DNA of 64,000 nt from NCBI RefSeq assembly GCF_900112585.1, contig NZ_FOLY01000001.1, forward strand, positions 310,001-374,000, read 5' to 3'. The translations under genes and the position numbers were made by a program. Below are positions 1 to 8,878 of this stretch, one piece after another (the stretch's first letter is position 1; each line of letters begins with the position of its first letter). The notes under the pieces are model-generated. The model was not told the DNA's origin, ran no database searches, and worked only from the letters and a program-made list of their open reading frames with translations. Source of the stretch: Kushneria avicenniae (GTDB lineage Bacteria; Pseudomonadota; Gammaproteobacteria; Pseudomonadales; Halomonadaceae).

Positions 1-364
1 CATCACGCCGTGCCAGCGCCATGATGGCACCAGTATGCTCGGCACTCACGCAGGCACTGGCCTCACCGTTCTGCAGAGCAACAAGGCTTGCATAAAGGCT
101 GCCGGAAGAAACATCACGAAGGATACGGGAAGGCGTCATGTCACCGGGCAGGCAGTCGCCGGCTTCGACAATGTCGATACGGTCATGAACATGAACAAGA
201 GAGGCTGGCAAGCGGGCGAGTTCAACATCGACAAGATGGCGCCTGCCATAAAGCGTAACACCTGCATTCGGCCTTTGTGCCAGTGCAAGTGCAGCTCCGT
301 AAACGGTAGCGCGGGGACCGTAGTCCCCGCCCATGGCGTCGATGGCGATACGCAGGGGCGTCAT
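1..364 (-). CDS. plsX: Phosphate acyltransferase PlsX (5' part only)
   Basis: PlsX is a soluble, membrane-associated enzyme that makes acyl-phosphate from acyl-ACP and phosphate, feeding PlsY in phospholipid synthesis. Only the first 121 codons lie in the window; the gene runs off the left edge. The N-terminus MTPLRIAIDAMGGDYGPR matches the family's opening DxMGGDxGP block, and SAEHTGAIMALARR corresponds to the SAGNTGA block. I chose the ATG at 364 because it lines up with known PlsX starts; an in-frame ATG at 376 directly abuts the rpmF stop and is possible. It follows rpmF, the classical yceD-rpmF-plsX-fab order, so co-transcription is expected. Confidence 0.95.
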   Translation of the reverse strand, partial: MTPLRIAIDAMGGDYGPRATVYGAALALAQRPNAGVTLYGRRHLVDVELARLPASLVHVHDRIDIVEAGDCLPGDMTPSRILRDVSSGSLYASLVALQNGEASACVSAEHTGAIMALARRD

Positions 365-376
365 CGCCCGAATCAT

Positions 377-553
377 TTATTCTTCGACGTCGATGACCTT
401 GCGGCCACGGTAGTACCCATCCGGTGCAACGTGGTGACGGCGATGGGTCGTACCGGTTTCCTTGTCCTGAGAAAGGGTCGGGTTGCTCAGCGCATCGTGT
501 GCACGACGCATACCGCGCCTGGAACGGGACTTGCGATTCTGTTGGACAGCCAT
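377..553 (-). CDS. rpmF: 50S ribosomal protein L32 (bL32)
   Basis: This is a 58-residue basic protein of the large ribosomal subunit, starting [20 protein letters not shown] and ending VIDVEE. The start and the [15 protein letters not shown] block are typical of bL32. It has no cysteine pairs, so it is the zinc-free form. It sits between yceD and plsX, linking ribosome and lipid synthesis in one transcript as in other gammaproteobacteria. Confidence 0.97.
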   Translation of the reverse strand: MAVQQNRKSRSRRGMRRAHDALSNPTLSQDKETGTTHRRHHVAPDGYYRGRKVIDVEE

Positions 554-591
554 GGGGTTGTCTCCGGTTATAACGTAACGTCAGAAATGAC

Positions 592-1119
592 TCAGTGATC
601 CTTCAGGGAACGAAGCACACTGAACGGGTTATCGGCTCGCGCCGGCGTTTCTTGCTCGGCTTCGTCACCGCTTTGCAGCGAATCGCGAGAAACGGCGCAA
701 TCCGCTTCATCGTGATAGACCACCTGCGGTAGGGTCAGAAGCAGCTCGTCTTCGACAACCGGCAGCAGATCCAGATGTTCGTCTTCCACGAGCACCGGCT
801 CGTAACGTGCCGGCAGCGTCGCTGCGAGCGCATCGCTGGTCACCATACCAAGCAGAAAGGTGCTTTCAAGATGAACCGGCATGGGCTGCAGGCATCGCTG
901 ACAGGGCATTTCAACATCGGCGGCAAGTGAGCCTTCAATGTAATGCTGGCGCTGTTCATCCAGATCGAACGTCATGACGACATGACATTCAACCTCCTGC
1001 CGACCGATGACATCGACGATACGAGGCATGGCAGAGAGTGTAACACTCCCCTCCAGATGTTCGCCGCTGGCAGCAAGCCGATAGGGCTCGACCGTTTTGG
1101 GTAGTCGCGTGGTTGACAT
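592..1119 (-). CDS. yceD: YceD family protein (DUF177, large-subunit rRNA accumulation protein)
   Basis: A 175-residue DUF177 protein. Members are linked to 23S rRNA accumulation and are encoded just upstream of rpmF, as here. Visible marks are the CQRC pair (MPCQRCLQP) and the C-terminal NPFSVLRSLK, which matches NPFAVLASLK of E. coli YceD. The reading frame is open up to 1200, but the ATG at 1119 (MSTTRLPKTVEPYRL) aligns with the E. coli start (MQKVKLPLTLDPVR). That ATG has no Shine-Dalgarno sequence and lies only about 3 nt after the start site predicted from a consensus promoter; see the promoter entry. Confidence 0.92.
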   Translation of the reverse strand: MSTTRLPKTVEPYRLAASGEHLEGSVTLSAMPRIVDVIGRQEVECHVVMTFDLDEQRQHYIEGSLAADVEMPCQRCLQPMPVHLESTFLLGMVTSDALAATLPARYEPVLVEDEHLDLLPVVEDELLLTLPQVVYHDEADCAVSRDSLQSGDEAEQETPARADNPFSVLRSLKDH

Positions 1120-1128
1120 AGGCGCGCA

Positions 1129-1157
1129 ATAATAGGGATTGTCCGTGAAGGTGTCAA
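1129..1157 (-). promoter_or_regulatory. Consensus sigma-70 promoter for yceD-rpmF-plsX
   Basis: On the minus strand TTGACA (1157-1152), a 17-nt spacer and TATTAT (1134-1129) form a near-perfect sigma-70 promoter. The expected start of transcription is near 1122, about 3 nt before the yceD ATG at 1119, so the message would be nearly leaderless. Confidence 0.72.
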
Positions 1158-1259
1158 AAGAGTTGTTGCAAATGATGCCCTTGAGATTCCCGGCATTCAT
1201 ATTAAATCACCGTTACACGTCCCCCATTCGCCTTTCAAACCATCCTTTCAGGAGTCATC

Positions 1260-1844
1260 ATGCCCCTGCTTGTTCTTGCATCCGGTTCCGGCGCTCGTCG
1301 TGAGCTCCTGAATCGCCTCGGCCTGCCCTATTGCCATGCTGCTCCCGATATCGATGAAACGCCACGGCGTCATGAAACGCCTGCCGTACTGGCCGAGCGA
1401 CTATCGCGCGAAAAGGCCCTTGCCCTGGCTGAACGCTATCCAGATCATCTGATCATCGGCAGCGACCAGGTCGCCAGCATCGACAATGAACTTTTGGGAA
1501 AACCGGGTGGTATCGACGCAGCCCGTCAGCAGCTCCAACGCTTCTCCGGTCGCCGCGTCAGCTTCCTGACGGGCCTTGCACTGCTGGATACGCGTCACAA
1601 TCACTGCGCAACCCATGTCGATCTGACAAGCGTCGATATCAGAACGCTGAGCGCGCAGGAAATAGAGGGCTATCTCGAAAAGGAGCCGGCCATCGACAGC
1701 GCCGGCGGCTTTTATATGGAACAACTGGGTACGGCGCTTTTCGACAGCGTCGAGACCACCGACCCCAGCGCCCTGATGGGGCTTCCCTTGATCACGCTGT
1801 GTCGATTGCTGCGCGATGCCGGCGTCAACCCACTGCTGAAATGA
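1260..1844 (+). CDS. yceF: Maf-family nucleotide pyrophosphatase YceF
   Basis: A 194-residue Maf/HAM1-fold enzyme of the YceF subgroup, which hydrolyses m7GTP and related modified nucleotides to monophosphates (house-cleaning). Visible family marks are LASGSGARRELL near the N-terminus, DIDETP, EKALALAERYPDHLIIGSDQV and GLPLITLCRLL at the C-terminus. AGGAG at 7-8 nt before the ATG supports the start. It is transcribed away from yceD and converges on sppA; in many relatives it has the same direction as its neighbours, so this gene looks locally inverted. Confidence 0.94.
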   Translation: MPLLVLASGSGARRELLNRLGLPYCHAAPDIDETPRRHETPAVLAERLSREKALALAERYPDHLIIGSDQVASIDNELLGKPGGIDAARQQLQRFSGRRVSFLTGLALLDTRHNHCATHVDLTSVDIRTLSAQEIEGYLEKEPAIDSAGGFYMEQLGTALFDSVETTDPSALMGLPLITLCRLLRDAGVNPLLK

Positions 1845-1882
1845 GCATATCCAGAGCGCGATAGAACCTTCGGCCCCTTTAC

Positions 1883-2893
1883 TCAACGCAGTCGGACGGG
1901 TGACTCCCCTGCATGAGAGTCAATACCCAGGTACTGAGCGGCTACCCGACCGAGATGCTGCGAGAGCTGCTCGAGTGGATCACCGCTTTGGGTATAGTCC
2001 GTGACTTCGGCGCTGCCGGTCATGTCACGTGCAATGTCATCCACGCTCTTGAGGCCGTCCGTTAACCCCTTGTCGACGGCTTCTTCCCCGGTCCATATCA
2101 GCCCCGAGAAAAGTGCCGGATCATCGGACAGGCGGTCTCCACGACCGGCCTTGACAGCGCTGATGAACTGATTATGCGTCTGATCAAGGACATGCTGCCA
2201 GAAGCGCCGTTGTTCATCGCTAACGGGCTGAAAAGGATCAAGCATGTCCTTGTTGTCGCCGGCCGTGAAGACCCGACGCTCGACACCCAGCTTGTCGATC
2301 GCCCCCTGCAGGCCAAACCCGGAATAGATCACCCCGATGGAGCCCACAAGACTGGCCGGCGCCGCATGGATCTCATCTGCAGCAGAAGCAATGTAGTAGG
2401 CTCCGCTGGCTCCGATATCCTCAATGACCGCGATAATCGGCTTGTCACCGGTACTGCGCAGACGACGAATCTCGTCATAGATTCGCTGCGACTGAACCGG
2501 AGAGCCACCGGGACTATTGATCTGCAGGATGACCGCCGTGTCGGCGCCCTGCCAGGCATTGTCCAGACCGCGAATCACCCTTTCAGCACTGGCGGGCGAG
2601 CGACTGTCGATCACCCCATCCACCTTGACCACGCCGATATGACTGCCGGTCATCGACTCCCGGTCACCCGTCATCATGACAAAAACGGCGGCTGCCACCG
2701 CAATCCAGAACGTCCAGAACAGCAGGCGAAAGAAAATCTTCCAGCGGCGGCTACGGCGCTGCTCACGCACCATCTCAAGCAGCCATCGCTCCATGGCGGC
2801 TTCTCTGGAGACACCATCACGGGTATTGCTGTCGTCTTTCACGTCCCTGTCGACCATGTCACGCCCGGTCCATCGATCTTCCCGATCACTCAT
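1883..2893 (-). CDS. sppA: Signal peptide peptidase SppA, short form (S49 family)
   Basis: A 336-residue S49 serine protease of the inner membrane that degrades cleaved signal peptides. One hydrophobic segment (about residues 55-74) anchors it. The protease domain shows NSPGG near 126 and the nucleophile Ser in GASGAYY (about residue 163). Lys near 215 (GDNKD) lies 52 residues further on, the same spacing as the Ser/Lys dyad of Bacillus SppA. The ATG overlaps the end of the upstream HAD gene by 8 bp, with GGAG before it, so the two are translationally coupled. No clear terminator is visible in the 38-bp gap to yceF. Confidence 0.93.
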   Translation of the reverse strand: MSDREDRWTGRDMVDRDVKDDSNTRDGVSREAAMERWLLEMVREQRRSRRWKIFFRLLFWTFWIAVAAAVFVMMTGDRESMTGSHIGVVKVDGVIDSRSPASAERVIRGLDNAWQGADTAVILQINSPGGSPVQSQRIYDEIRRLRSTGDKPIIAVIEDIGASGAYYIASAADEIHAAPASLVGSIGVIYSGFGLQGAIDKLGVERRVFTAGDNKDMLDPFQPVSDEQRRFWQHVLDQTHNQFISAVKAGRGDRLSDDPALFSGLIWTGEEAVDKGLTDGLKSVDDIARDMTGSAEVTDYTQSGDPLEQLSQHLGRVAAQYLGIDSHAGESPVRLR

Positions 2894-3578
2894 GCACGCC
2901 GCTCCCTGTATGCTGGCCGGCGGTTATCTCCAGCCATGACATTAACTCGTTAACATCATCCACCACGCGCACAGGCGCGAAATCAGCCAGTTGATCGGCG
3001 TTGTGCACCCCCCAGGTAACGGCCACACGATCCATGCCCAGCGCCTGCGCCATGCCCATGTCATGCACGCTGTCCCCGATCATGACGGCGTCTTCAAGCG
3101 CAACCTCCAGCGAATCCAGCAACTCGGTCAGCATGAGCGGATCGGGCTTCGAGCATGTCAGGTCGGCCGTGCGACTGTCGTCAAACCAGTGTCCGCAGCC
3201 ACGCTCGGCAAAAATACGATCAAGCCCCCGGCGACTCTTGCCGGTGGCAACGGCAAGTTTGACATCCGGCATTGCCCTTAACCGAGCGATGCCCTCTTCC
3301 ACACCGGCAAAAAATGGCAGAGCCGGCCCTTCACGCTCGGCCGTTACAAAATGATGGGCATAGCGCTGGCGCAGCTGTTCCGCCTGTGCGCCATCAATGC
3401 ACGGGCACAGCCTTGCTATCGCCTCGGGTAGACCAAGGCCGATGATATCGAGTACCGCCTCCCGACTCAGTGCAGACCAGCCGACATCGATAGCGGCACG
3501 CTGCATACAGTCCACGATTCGATCCGCCGAATCCATGAGCGTGCCATCCCAGTCAAAAATCATCAGGCGATAGCGCAT
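2886..3578 (-). CDS. HAD-superfamily hydrolase (phosphoglycolate phosphatase-like)
   Basis: A 230-residue HAD subfamily IA phosphatase. Motif I is DWDGTLMDS at the N-terminus, motif II the Thr in VATGKSRRGL, motif III the Lys in CSKPDP, and motif IV GDSVHDM. The cap domain lies between residues 15 and 80. The substrate cannot be told from sequence; this family acts on small phosphorylated metabolites. It lies in the conserved string rluC-HAD-sppA and overlaps sppA, so the three probably form one transcription unit. Confidence 0.9.
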   Translation of the reverse strand: MRYRLMIFDWDGTLMDSADRIVDCMQRAAIDVGWSALSREAVLDIIGLGLPEAIARLCPCIDGAQAEQLRQRYAHHFVTAEREGPALPFFAGVEEGIARLRAMPDVKLAVATGKSRRGLDRIFAERGCGHWFDDSRTADLTCSKPDPLMLTELLDSLEVALEDAVMIGDSVHDMGMAQALGMDRVAVTWGVHNADQLADFAPVRVVDDVNELMSWLEITAGQHTGSGVHE

Positions 3579-3637
3579 CGCTGCCGTACTCCTTTTTTAC
3601 ACCTTCAGGGTATTGCTGTTATGCAGGACCAGCAGTA

Positions 3638-4576
3638 CTAGCGCAGACGTGCCAGTACGCGCTGCAGGTCATCGCTCAAAGGCGCATGAAGCTGAACGCT
3701 CTTCCGTGAGACTGGATCGGTAAATCCAAGTGTCCGGGCATGTAGAAACAGGCGGGACAGATCGCAGCGGGCGGCCAGTTTTTCGCCCCTTGTGCTGCCA
3801 TATTTGCTATCGCCCAGCAGTGGATGACCGGCATGCACCGCATGCACCCTGATCTGGTGGGTACGCCCCGTTACGGGCTCGGCTTCAATCAATGAGGTAC
3901 CTTGCAGGGACTCAATCAGTGTGAAGCGTGTTTTTGATTTTTTGCCATTGTCGTCTACTCGCACGCGTCGTTCGCCGTTTGGCAGCTCAAAACGCAGCAG
4001 GGGGGCGTTCACCTCTCGACAATGATTGGACCAGCCCCCTTCCACCAGCGCCAGATAGCGCTTTTGCATTTGATGGTGGCGCAGCTCATTGGAGAGAAAA
4101 TTGAGCGCATCACGGGACTTTGCGACCAGCAGACATCCCGAGGTATCGCGATCAATTCGATGGACCAGTTCCAGATAAGGCAGGTCATCACGTATCTGGC
4201 GCAGAGCTTCAATCAGCCCGATCCTGACCCCGCTGCCGCCATGAACGGCAAGTCCCGAAGGCTTGTTGAAAGCCATCCAGTCCGGGGTTTCACGCAGAAG
4301 ACTGCCTTCAATGACCTTGCGCAGGTTGTCGCTGACCTCCTGCACGGCTTCCTGAGGCGTCAATCGCAGTGGCGGCACTCTCACACGATCGCCCTGCACC
4401 AGACGTCGATTGGCCTTGCCACGCCCGCCGTTGATACGCACTTCACCACGGCGAATAATGCGATAGATCAACGTGCGGGGCGCCCCCTTGAGATGGGCAA
4501 GAAGAAAATTGTCCAGCCGCTGTCCATCATGATGTTCATCGATGTCCAGCCACTGAACCCCGCGCCCCTCGGCCAT
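3638..4576 (-). CDS. rluC: 23S rRNA pseudouridine synthase RluC
   Basis: A 312-residue RluA-family pseudouridine synthase that modifies U955, U2504 and U2580 of 23S rRNA in E. coli. An N-terminal S4 RNA-binding domain (about residues 15-75, GQRLDNFLLAHL) is followed by the catalytic domain with HRIDRDTSGCLLVAKS, which carries the catalytic Asp, and GRTHQIRVH. The ATG at 4576 is preferred over the in-frame GTG at 4582 because AGAGGAA lies 6 nt before it. The gene is divergent from rne, the order known in E. coli and Pseudomonas. Confidence 0.95.
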   Translation of the reverse strand: MAEGRGVQWLDIDEHHDGQRLDNFLLAHLKGAPRTLIYRIIRRGEVRINGGRGKANRRLVQGDRVRVPPLRLTPQEAVQEVSDNLRKVIEGSLLRETPDWMAFNKPSGLAVHGGSGVRIGLIEALRQIRDDLPYLELVHRIDRDTSGCLLVAKSRDALNFLSNELRHHQMQKRYLALVEGGWSNHCREVNAPLLRFELPNGERRVRVDDNGKKSKTRFTLIESLQGTSLIEAEPVTGRTHQIRVHAVHAGHPLLGDSKYGSTRGEKLAARCDLSRLFLHARTLGFTDPVSRKSVQLHAPLSDDLQRVLARLR

Positions 4577-4644
4577 GTCCACTTCCTCTAATTACCTGCT
4601 GCAAGGGCCGGCATTGTAGCGAAATAATGCGGCGGTGGCCCCGA

Positions 4645-4673
4645 TTGTGGGCACCAGGGTTTACTGTTATATT
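4645..4673 (+). promoter_or_regulatory. Probable rne promoter (extended -10)
   Basis: TTGTGG (4645-4650), a 17-nt spacer and TATATT (4668-4673), with TG one base before the -10, form a plausible extended -10 sigma-70 promoter. It would give a leader of about 460 nt before rne. Confidence 0.55.
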
Positions 4674-5139
4674 CCGGGAGCTTCCTTAAGGTCTAATGGA
4701 CCTGACAGCGTCTGCACCAGATGACACGCAGGCCGAAGCAACAGAACAGTCGTCGGATGAGATAAATCCGGCACCTGGCAGTATGAGAAGTACCCGGATC
4801 TTGCATCACGGGATCAACCATTTCCGTGCCGAAAGCCGGTGCTGTCGACTCGATGGCCATCAGGTGTGACCGCCCTACTGGAAGACCGGTTAAGCAACCA
4901 TGCTGCCGCGACATGTCTTCAGGCAGTCACGTACTCAACATGATCATGAAGCCTTTCCAGGGCACGTCGTTATGACGCCCGAGGAATTGAAACATACTTG
5001 TAGACATGCGCTGAGCACAAACACTCTGGCCCGCGATTCGGCTGCACCGATGTCCGGCGCTACAGACCATCAACCGCATGAGTTGATAACGGCTGTGGCA
5101 CGGCATTTGTTTAGCGGTACGCTCAGTCAGTGAGACAAT
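4674..5139 (+). promoter_or_regulatory. Long rne 5' leader (no gene)
   Basis: The 563 bp between rluC and rne hold no convincing coding region. If the promoter at 4645-4673 is right, about 460 nt form the rne leader. In E. coli a 361-nt leader lets RNase E cleave its own mRNA; a similar feedback role here is inference. The small inverted repeat CTCAGTCAGTGAG lies just before the rne ATG at 5140. I did not recognise the E. coli hp2 element by eye. Confidence 0.45.
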
Positions 5140-8100
5140 ATGAAACGCATGCTTATCAACGCGACTCAGCCCGAAGAGCTGAGAGTCGCGCTGGTCGACG
5201 GCCAAAGACTTTACGACCTCGACATCGAATCCGGTGCCCGGGAACAAAAAAAGGCCAACATCTATCGCGGTCGAATCACCCGGGTTGAACCCAGCCTCGA
5301 GGCTGCCTTTGTCGATTTTGGCGCCGACCGTCACGGCTTTTTGCCGCTCAAGGAAATTTCGCGCGAGTATTTTTCAAAGGAACCTTCCGGCAACGGTCGG
5401 CCCAATATTCGTGAAGTCATCAAGGAAGGTCAGGAAGTCATTGTCCAGGTGGACAAGGAAGAGCGCGGCAACAAGGGCGCGGCACTGACCACCTTTATCA
5501 GCCTGGCCGGACGCTTTCTGGTCCTGATGCCCAACAACCCCAGAGCCGGCGGCATCTCGCGTCGCATCGAAGGTGATGAGCGTACCGAGCTCAAGGAAGC
5601 CATGAGCCAGCTCACCATGCCCGAGAAGATGGGCGTGATCGTGCGCACGGCGGGTATCGGCCGCTCCAGTGAAGAGCTTCAGTGGGATCTGGACTATCTC
5701 GTACAGGTCTGGGAGACCATTACCGAAGAAGCCGGCAAGCGCTCGGCACCGTTTCTGATTTATCGCGAATCCAACGTGATCATTCGCGCCATGCGCGACT
5801 ACCTGCGCCAGGATATTGGCGAGGTGCTGATCGATCACGGCGACGTGCACGAGGAAGCTCTCAACTTCGTCAAGCAGGTCATGCCGTCGTATCAACAGAA
5901 GATCAAGCTGTATAACGACGACGTTCCCCTCTTCTCGCGCTTTCAGATCGAATCGCAGATCGAGACGGCCTACGAGCGCGAAGTCAAACTGCCCTCGGGT
6001 GGCTCGGTCGTTATTGATCATACCGAAGCGCTGGTATCCATCGACATCAACTCCTCGCGTGCCACCAAGGGCGGCGATATTGAGGAAACCGCCCTTCAGA
6101 CCAATCTTGAAGCTGCCGACGAAATTGCCCGTCAACTGCGCCTGCGCGATATCGGCGGCCTGGTGGTCATCGATTTCATCGACATGTCGCCGGCGCGCAA
6201 CCAGCGTGAAGTTGAAAACCGCGTCCGCGATGCCCTGAAGCTTGATCGCGCCCGCGTGCAGATCGGACGTATTTCCCGCTTCGGTCTGATGGAAATGTCG
6301 CGCCAGCGGTTGCGCCCATCGCTGGGTGAAACCAGTGGCGTGGTCTGCCCGCGCTGCAACGGTCAGGGCACCATTCGTGACGTTCGCTCGCTGTCACTGT
6401 CGATCATGCGCCTGATCGAAGAAGAAGCGATGAAGGACCGCAGCTCCCAGATTCGCGCCATGCTGCCGGTACCGGTTGCCACCTACCTGCTCAATGAAAA
6501 GCGCAACGTGCTCACCGACATTGAACGTCGCCAGGGTGTTCGCGTCATGCTGCTGCCGCAGCCCGAGCTTGAAACACCTCATTACGACGTTCAGCGCTAC
6601 CGTGACGATCAGGTTGATCCTGAAGAAGCCGGACGCTCGAGTTTTGAACTGTCGGACGACTTCGAAGCGCCGGAAGACGAAAGCGAAACCTATCGCAAGC
6701 CGGTCAAGCGCACCGAAGCGGCCGTACGCTCCGTGGCGCACCGCACGCCGGCACCGGAACCGGTGGCCACACCGGTCAACGAAGAGCCATCAGGTTTTTT
6801 GAGCCGCCTCATGAAAGGCTTCAACCGCCTGATGGGCAGCGAGGAAAGCAGCCAGCAGCAGCAGAGTACTGCCAGTAGCGCCCCTTCCGGCAAGGAAAAC
6901 ACCCGACCGGCCGCACGTGAAGAAAAACCGCAGTCCTCGACTCAGGACAACGCAGCTCGCGAGGCGCAGAAGTCCTCTTCGAACAGCGGTGATCAACGCA
7001 ACAATCGTCGCGACAGCACAAGACGCGATGACACGAAACGCGACGACAGTGCCGGCAACAGGAACGGCCGCAACGACAAACGTACCTCATCGGACAAGGG
7101 GCGCGACGACAGGACCCGTCGTGACCGCCCCTCGCGTGACTCCGAAAAGAGTGACGGCGCCGGCAGCCGTAACGACAGGCGCCAGCAGGACAAGAGCGAT
7201 AACGTCAGCAGCGAGCGCGGCGACAAGCGTCAGAACAGTGGTTCGGCCTCCAGAAGTGATAACAACGCCTCTGATCGCGCCGACAAGCGCACACAGGGTG
7301 GATCCACGTCCAGGGGCGACAACAACACGTCTGATCGCAATGACAAGCATCAGCAGAGCGTATCGAACGACAAGGGCGCTGAAAAAACGCGCGATGATGG
7401 CGATCGACAAAAGCCCGCTGCTGACGCACAGACCAAAGTGGACAGCGCTCAGAACGAACGTACGTCGTCTTCGTCTACCCAGTCCCAGAGTGACGATAGC
7501 GGCAAGCCTCGTCGTACCCGCAACAACCCGCGCCAGCGTAGCCGCAAGCAGGCCTTGAACCCGGAAGCGGTTGCCGAGCAGGAACGTCTGCAGGCAGAAG
7601 CCGGTCAGTCCGGAGATGCGGCCGCTGCTGACGCCACACAGCGTCGCGATAACGCCTCAACATCTACCAGTGAGGCAGCGTCTGCCGAAAAGGCCGGCAA
7701 GGCCTCAAAGGCGCCGACCTCCCCTTCGGATAGCACGTCTACGCCGAAAAAGGCCGCTGATACTAGTGACGTCACGCCCGCTTACGAGCAAAAGCCGACG
7801 ACTTCTGACGAAAAGGCACCTACTGCTGACAGGCAAGACTCTGCCAGCGATAAAAAAGCCCCTGCGGCTTCCGGTACGGCGCGCAAGTCGGTCAGCGCTA
7901 CCTTCGGTCGTGAATCTGCATCGTCCGAAACCACTCCGGATCAGCAGGAATCCAAAACCGGCAGGTCTGCCAGCGCAGAAGACGCCCCTGTTGCGGCATC
8001 TGAACCCACGACCGAGTCCAGAAACGACTCGACCGGGCAGAAGGCTTCCAGCAAGGAGGCTGCAGGCGACAAGGCTATCGCAGGCGCTGCAGCGGCCGCC

Positions 8101-8796
8101 GCTAAAAAACCGGCTGTCGGCGATGCCGGCAAAAAGGATGAAAAGCGCGCCTCGACCGAAACGACCAAAGGCACCGAGGTAGATGCCGGCAAGTCCGAAA
8201 AGCGCTCTGACAAACCATCGTCAAATGATGCTGCGGATACTGCGCCTGTCGAAGGCAGAGAAGATGCCCAAAAGGCGCAGAAAGGCGTAGCGCCCGAGGC
8301 CAGTGAGGCCACGCCGCGCGAACAGCCGCATCTGGTCGCCCATGACGCCAGGGGATCCGTCAGAGACCGTGCTTCCAGTGACGCCCCCGCGCGTGACATC
8401 AACAAACAGAGTGTGACCACGCGCGACAGGAGTGCGGAAAAGTCGGCGGCAAGGAGCGCCACATCGTCCGATGCTGATTCAACATCGGACCATGCTGCCG
8501 ATAACGCTGCCGCCAGCGAGACTAGCCCATCGGCTACTCCGGCTGACACCGGCAAATCGACCCCCAGGCCTTCCTCAGGGGAGTCCGCCGAACAGACCGG
8601 CAATGCTCGCAAGACAGCAGACACCGCCGCCAGAAAGACCGCTGACAAGGTGACAACCGATAGCGCTGAACCGCAGAGTACCGACTCATCGGATGAAGCC
8701 TCGGCCCAGCCTCGTCAGCGCCGACGTGCTCACAATGATCCGCGTGAGCGTCGTCGCCAGCAGCAGCGGGAAAACCAGCAGTCCTCCGGCGAGTAA
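5140..8796 (+). CDS. rne: Ribonuclease E, with a very long disordered C-terminal scaffold
   Basis: This 1218-residue endoribonuclease is the core of the RNA degradosome and acts at the inner membrane on mRNA decay and rRNA/tRNA processing. The N-terminal half closely follows E. coli RNase E: an S1 domain (about 35-125), catalytic Asp302 in SIDINSSR and Asp345 in VIDFIDM, and the zinc-link CPRC at 403-406. A short amphipathic helix at about 551-568 ([15 protein letters not shown]) matches the membrane-targeting segment. The remaining 650 residues are low complexity, rich in D, S, R, K, T and A, and surely disordered. Two NDPR-like motifs stand out: NNPR at 795-798 and NDPR at 1199-1202, each in an Arg-rich stretch. 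The ATG aligns exactly with E. coli. Confidence 0.97.
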   Translation: MKRMLINATQPEELRVALVDGQRLYDLDIESGAREQKKANIYRGRITRVEPSLEAAFVDFGADRHGFLPLKEISREYFSKEPSGNGRPNIREVIKEGQEVIVQVDKEERGNKGAALTTFISLAGRFLVLMPNNPRAGGISRRIEGDERTELKEAMSQLTMPEKMGVIVRTAGIGRSSEELQWDLDYLVQVWETITEEAGKRSAPFLIYRESNVIIRAMRDYLRQDIGEVLIDHGDVHEEALNFVKQVMPSYQQKIKLYNDDVPLFSRFQIESQIETAYEREVKLPSGGSVVIDHTEALVSIDINSSRATKGGDIEETALQTNLEAADEIARQLRLRDIGGLVVIDFIDMSPARNQREVENRVRDALKLDRARVQIGRISRFGLMEMSRQRLRPSLGETSGVVCPRCNGQGTIRDVRSLSLSIMRLIEEEAMKDRSSQIRAMLPVPVATYLLNEKRNVLTDIERRQGVRVMLLPQPELETPHYDVQRYRDDQVDPEEAGRSSFELSDDFEAPEDESETYRKPVKRTEAAVRSVAHRTPAPEPVATPVNEEPSGFLSRLMKGFNRLMGSEESSQQQQSTASSAPSGKENTRPAAREEKPQSSTQDNAAREAQKSSSNSGDQRNNRRDSTRRDDTKRDDSAGNRNGRNDKRTSSDKGRDDRTRRDRPSRDSEKSDGAGSRNDRRQQDKSDNVSSERGDKRQNSGSASRSDNNASDRADKRTQGGSTSRGDNNTSDRNDKHQQSVSNDKGAEKTRDDGDRQKPAADAQTKVDSAQNERTSSSSTQSQSDDSGKPRRTRNNPRQRSRKQALNPEAVAEQERLQAEAGQSGDAAAADATQRRDNASTSTSEAASAEKAGKASKAPTSPSDSTSTPKKAADTSDVTPAYEQKPTTSDEKAPTADRQDSASDKKAPAASGTARKSVSATFGRESASSETTPDQQESKTGRSASAEDAPVAASEPTTESRNDSTGQKASSKEAAGDKAIAGAAAAAAKKPAVGDAGKKDEKRASTETTKGTEVDAGKSEKRSDKPSSNDAADTAPVEGREDAQKAQKGVAPEASEATPREQPHLVAHDARGSVRDRASSDAPARDINKQSVTTRDRSAEKSAARSATSSDADSTSDHAADNAAASETSPSATPADTGKSTPRPSSGESAEQTGNARKTADTAARKTADKVTTDSAEPQSTDSSDEASAQPRQRRRAHNDPRERRRQQQRENQQSSGE

Positions 8797-8816
8797 CGCC
8801 GGACCTGCTTTCAAAG

Positions 8817-8849
8817 GAAAGGGCCCACTCCATTGGAGTGGGCCCTTTT
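8817..8849. terminator. Bidirectional terminator between rne and murB
   Basis: An 11-bp perfect stem (8821-8831 with 8835-8845, loop ATT) is extended by A/T pairs, with T's at 8846-8849 on the plus strand and T's on the minus strand from 8820 down. It can end both rne and the convergent murB transcript. Confidence 0.9.
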
Positions 8850-8878
8850 GATTTGAGCTCAAGGAAGGTTGTCGAAAG

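Noticed and set aside
35-598. 187-residue plus-strand frame at the left edge
   Set aside because: It is antisense to plsX and rpmF, both secure.
3341-3353. Ter-like match CATTTTGTAACGG on the minus strand
   Set aside because: It lies inside the HAD gene's coding sequence and is best explained by chance.
4693-5334. Short frames in the rne leader on both strands
   Set aside because: No ribosome-binding sites or recognisable products; the region reads as untranslated leader.
7941-8648. 235-residue open frame antisense to the rne scaffold
   Set aside because: It is Ala/Ser-rich and mirrors the low-complexity coding strand; no ribosome-binding site or homology.
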